The notes below the pieces were generated by a model, which worked only from the letters and a program-made list of their open reading frames with translations, ran no database searches and was not told the DNA's origin. From Candidatus Omnitrophota bacterium (GTDB lineage Bacteria > Omnitrophota > Gorgyraeia > 1-14-0-20-64-10), in assembly GCA_023818695.1 (NCBI GenBank), contig JAMWCF010000001.1, forward strand, positions 659,306 to 697,180: a stretch of 37,875 nt of DNA. Reading direction: 5' to 3'. Position 1 is the stretch's first letter; the number at the start of each line of letters is the position of its first letter. Both the position numbers and the translations under genes were made by a program. Shown in pieces: positions 37,549 to 37,875 of this stretch.

Positions 37549-37875
37549 TCACTGCTCTTCCTGGAGACTCATTTTCAGCAGGCATTCGACCCGGTCTCCT
37601 CCCACCGACCGGACCTGCATCTGCTTCATAGATTTGGCCCTCTTGGCGCTCCTGCCGCGGACATTCGTGGATTCCATTTGTCGCAACTGGTTTTCCAGGG
37701 AGCTGTATTGACTGGTCAAGTCTGTCCTGGCCTGGGTAATCTGGGCGAGGATTTGGTTGAGGGCGAGCCCTTTCTGGCGGGCAAGTTCTTCAAGGGCCTC
37801 TGCGCGGCGGCGGGCCACGTCGGCCCGGGCATCGGCGATCTGCTGCGGCAGTTCCCGGCGGGCGGCGTGCAGGGC
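37549..37875 (-). CDS. Coiled-coil hypothetical protein, C-terminal part, open to the window edge
   Basis: Frame open from 37875: ALHAARRELPQQIADARADVARRRAEALEELARQKGLALNQILAQITQARTDLTSQYSSLENQLRQMES... Confidence 0.5.
   Translation of the reverse strand, partial: ALHAARRELPQQIADARADVARRRAEALEELARQKGLALNQILAQITQARTDLTSQYSSLENQLRQMESTNVRGRSAKRAKSMKQMQVRSVGGDRVECLLKMSLQEEQ

Overview
A GC-rich, gene-dense bacterial chromosomal window with about 35 protein-coding genes. I saw no rRNA, tRNA, CRISPR array or intact transposase. Main blocks: (1) minus-strand exopolysaccharide export locus (~1-7482) led by a 59-aa GTG-start MerR-like HTH protein that the ORF track omits, then Wza-like OPX, Wzz/GumC-like PCP, ExeA-like ATPase, BY-kinase, Wzm/Wzt-like ABC transporter and a truncated-at-edge AsnB. 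(2) A plus-strand alpha/beta-hydrolase lipoprotein (7814-8773). (3) A tightly packed minus-strand run (18347 to 8735): TIGR04073-like protein, aldo/keto reductase, YjbQ, circularly permuted ATP-grasp protein, short YdbH/AsmA-like protein, apparent YnbE-YdbL fusion lipoprotein, RlmI-like methyltransferase, DMT transporter, QueF, neutral-ceramidase-like and C45/Ntn-hydrolase lipoproteins. (4) Ski2/Mtr4-like helicase, MIP18-family protein, GH1 glycosidase, rhodanese. (5) HTTM/VKGC-like membrane protein with an adjacent decayed tandem copy and a structured intergenic repeat-like element, then GT2, acyl-CoA dehydrogenase and Bcp. (6) GGDEF cyclase, ICMT-like and GATase genes. (7) Three tandem, translationally coupled, secreted paralogs ending in phage-type Peptidase_S74 (endosialidase chaperone) domains. 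The most promising leads are the YnbE-YdbL fusion in a putative envelope-lipid operon and the secreted S74 triplet. All family calls come from reading the translations; no searches were run.
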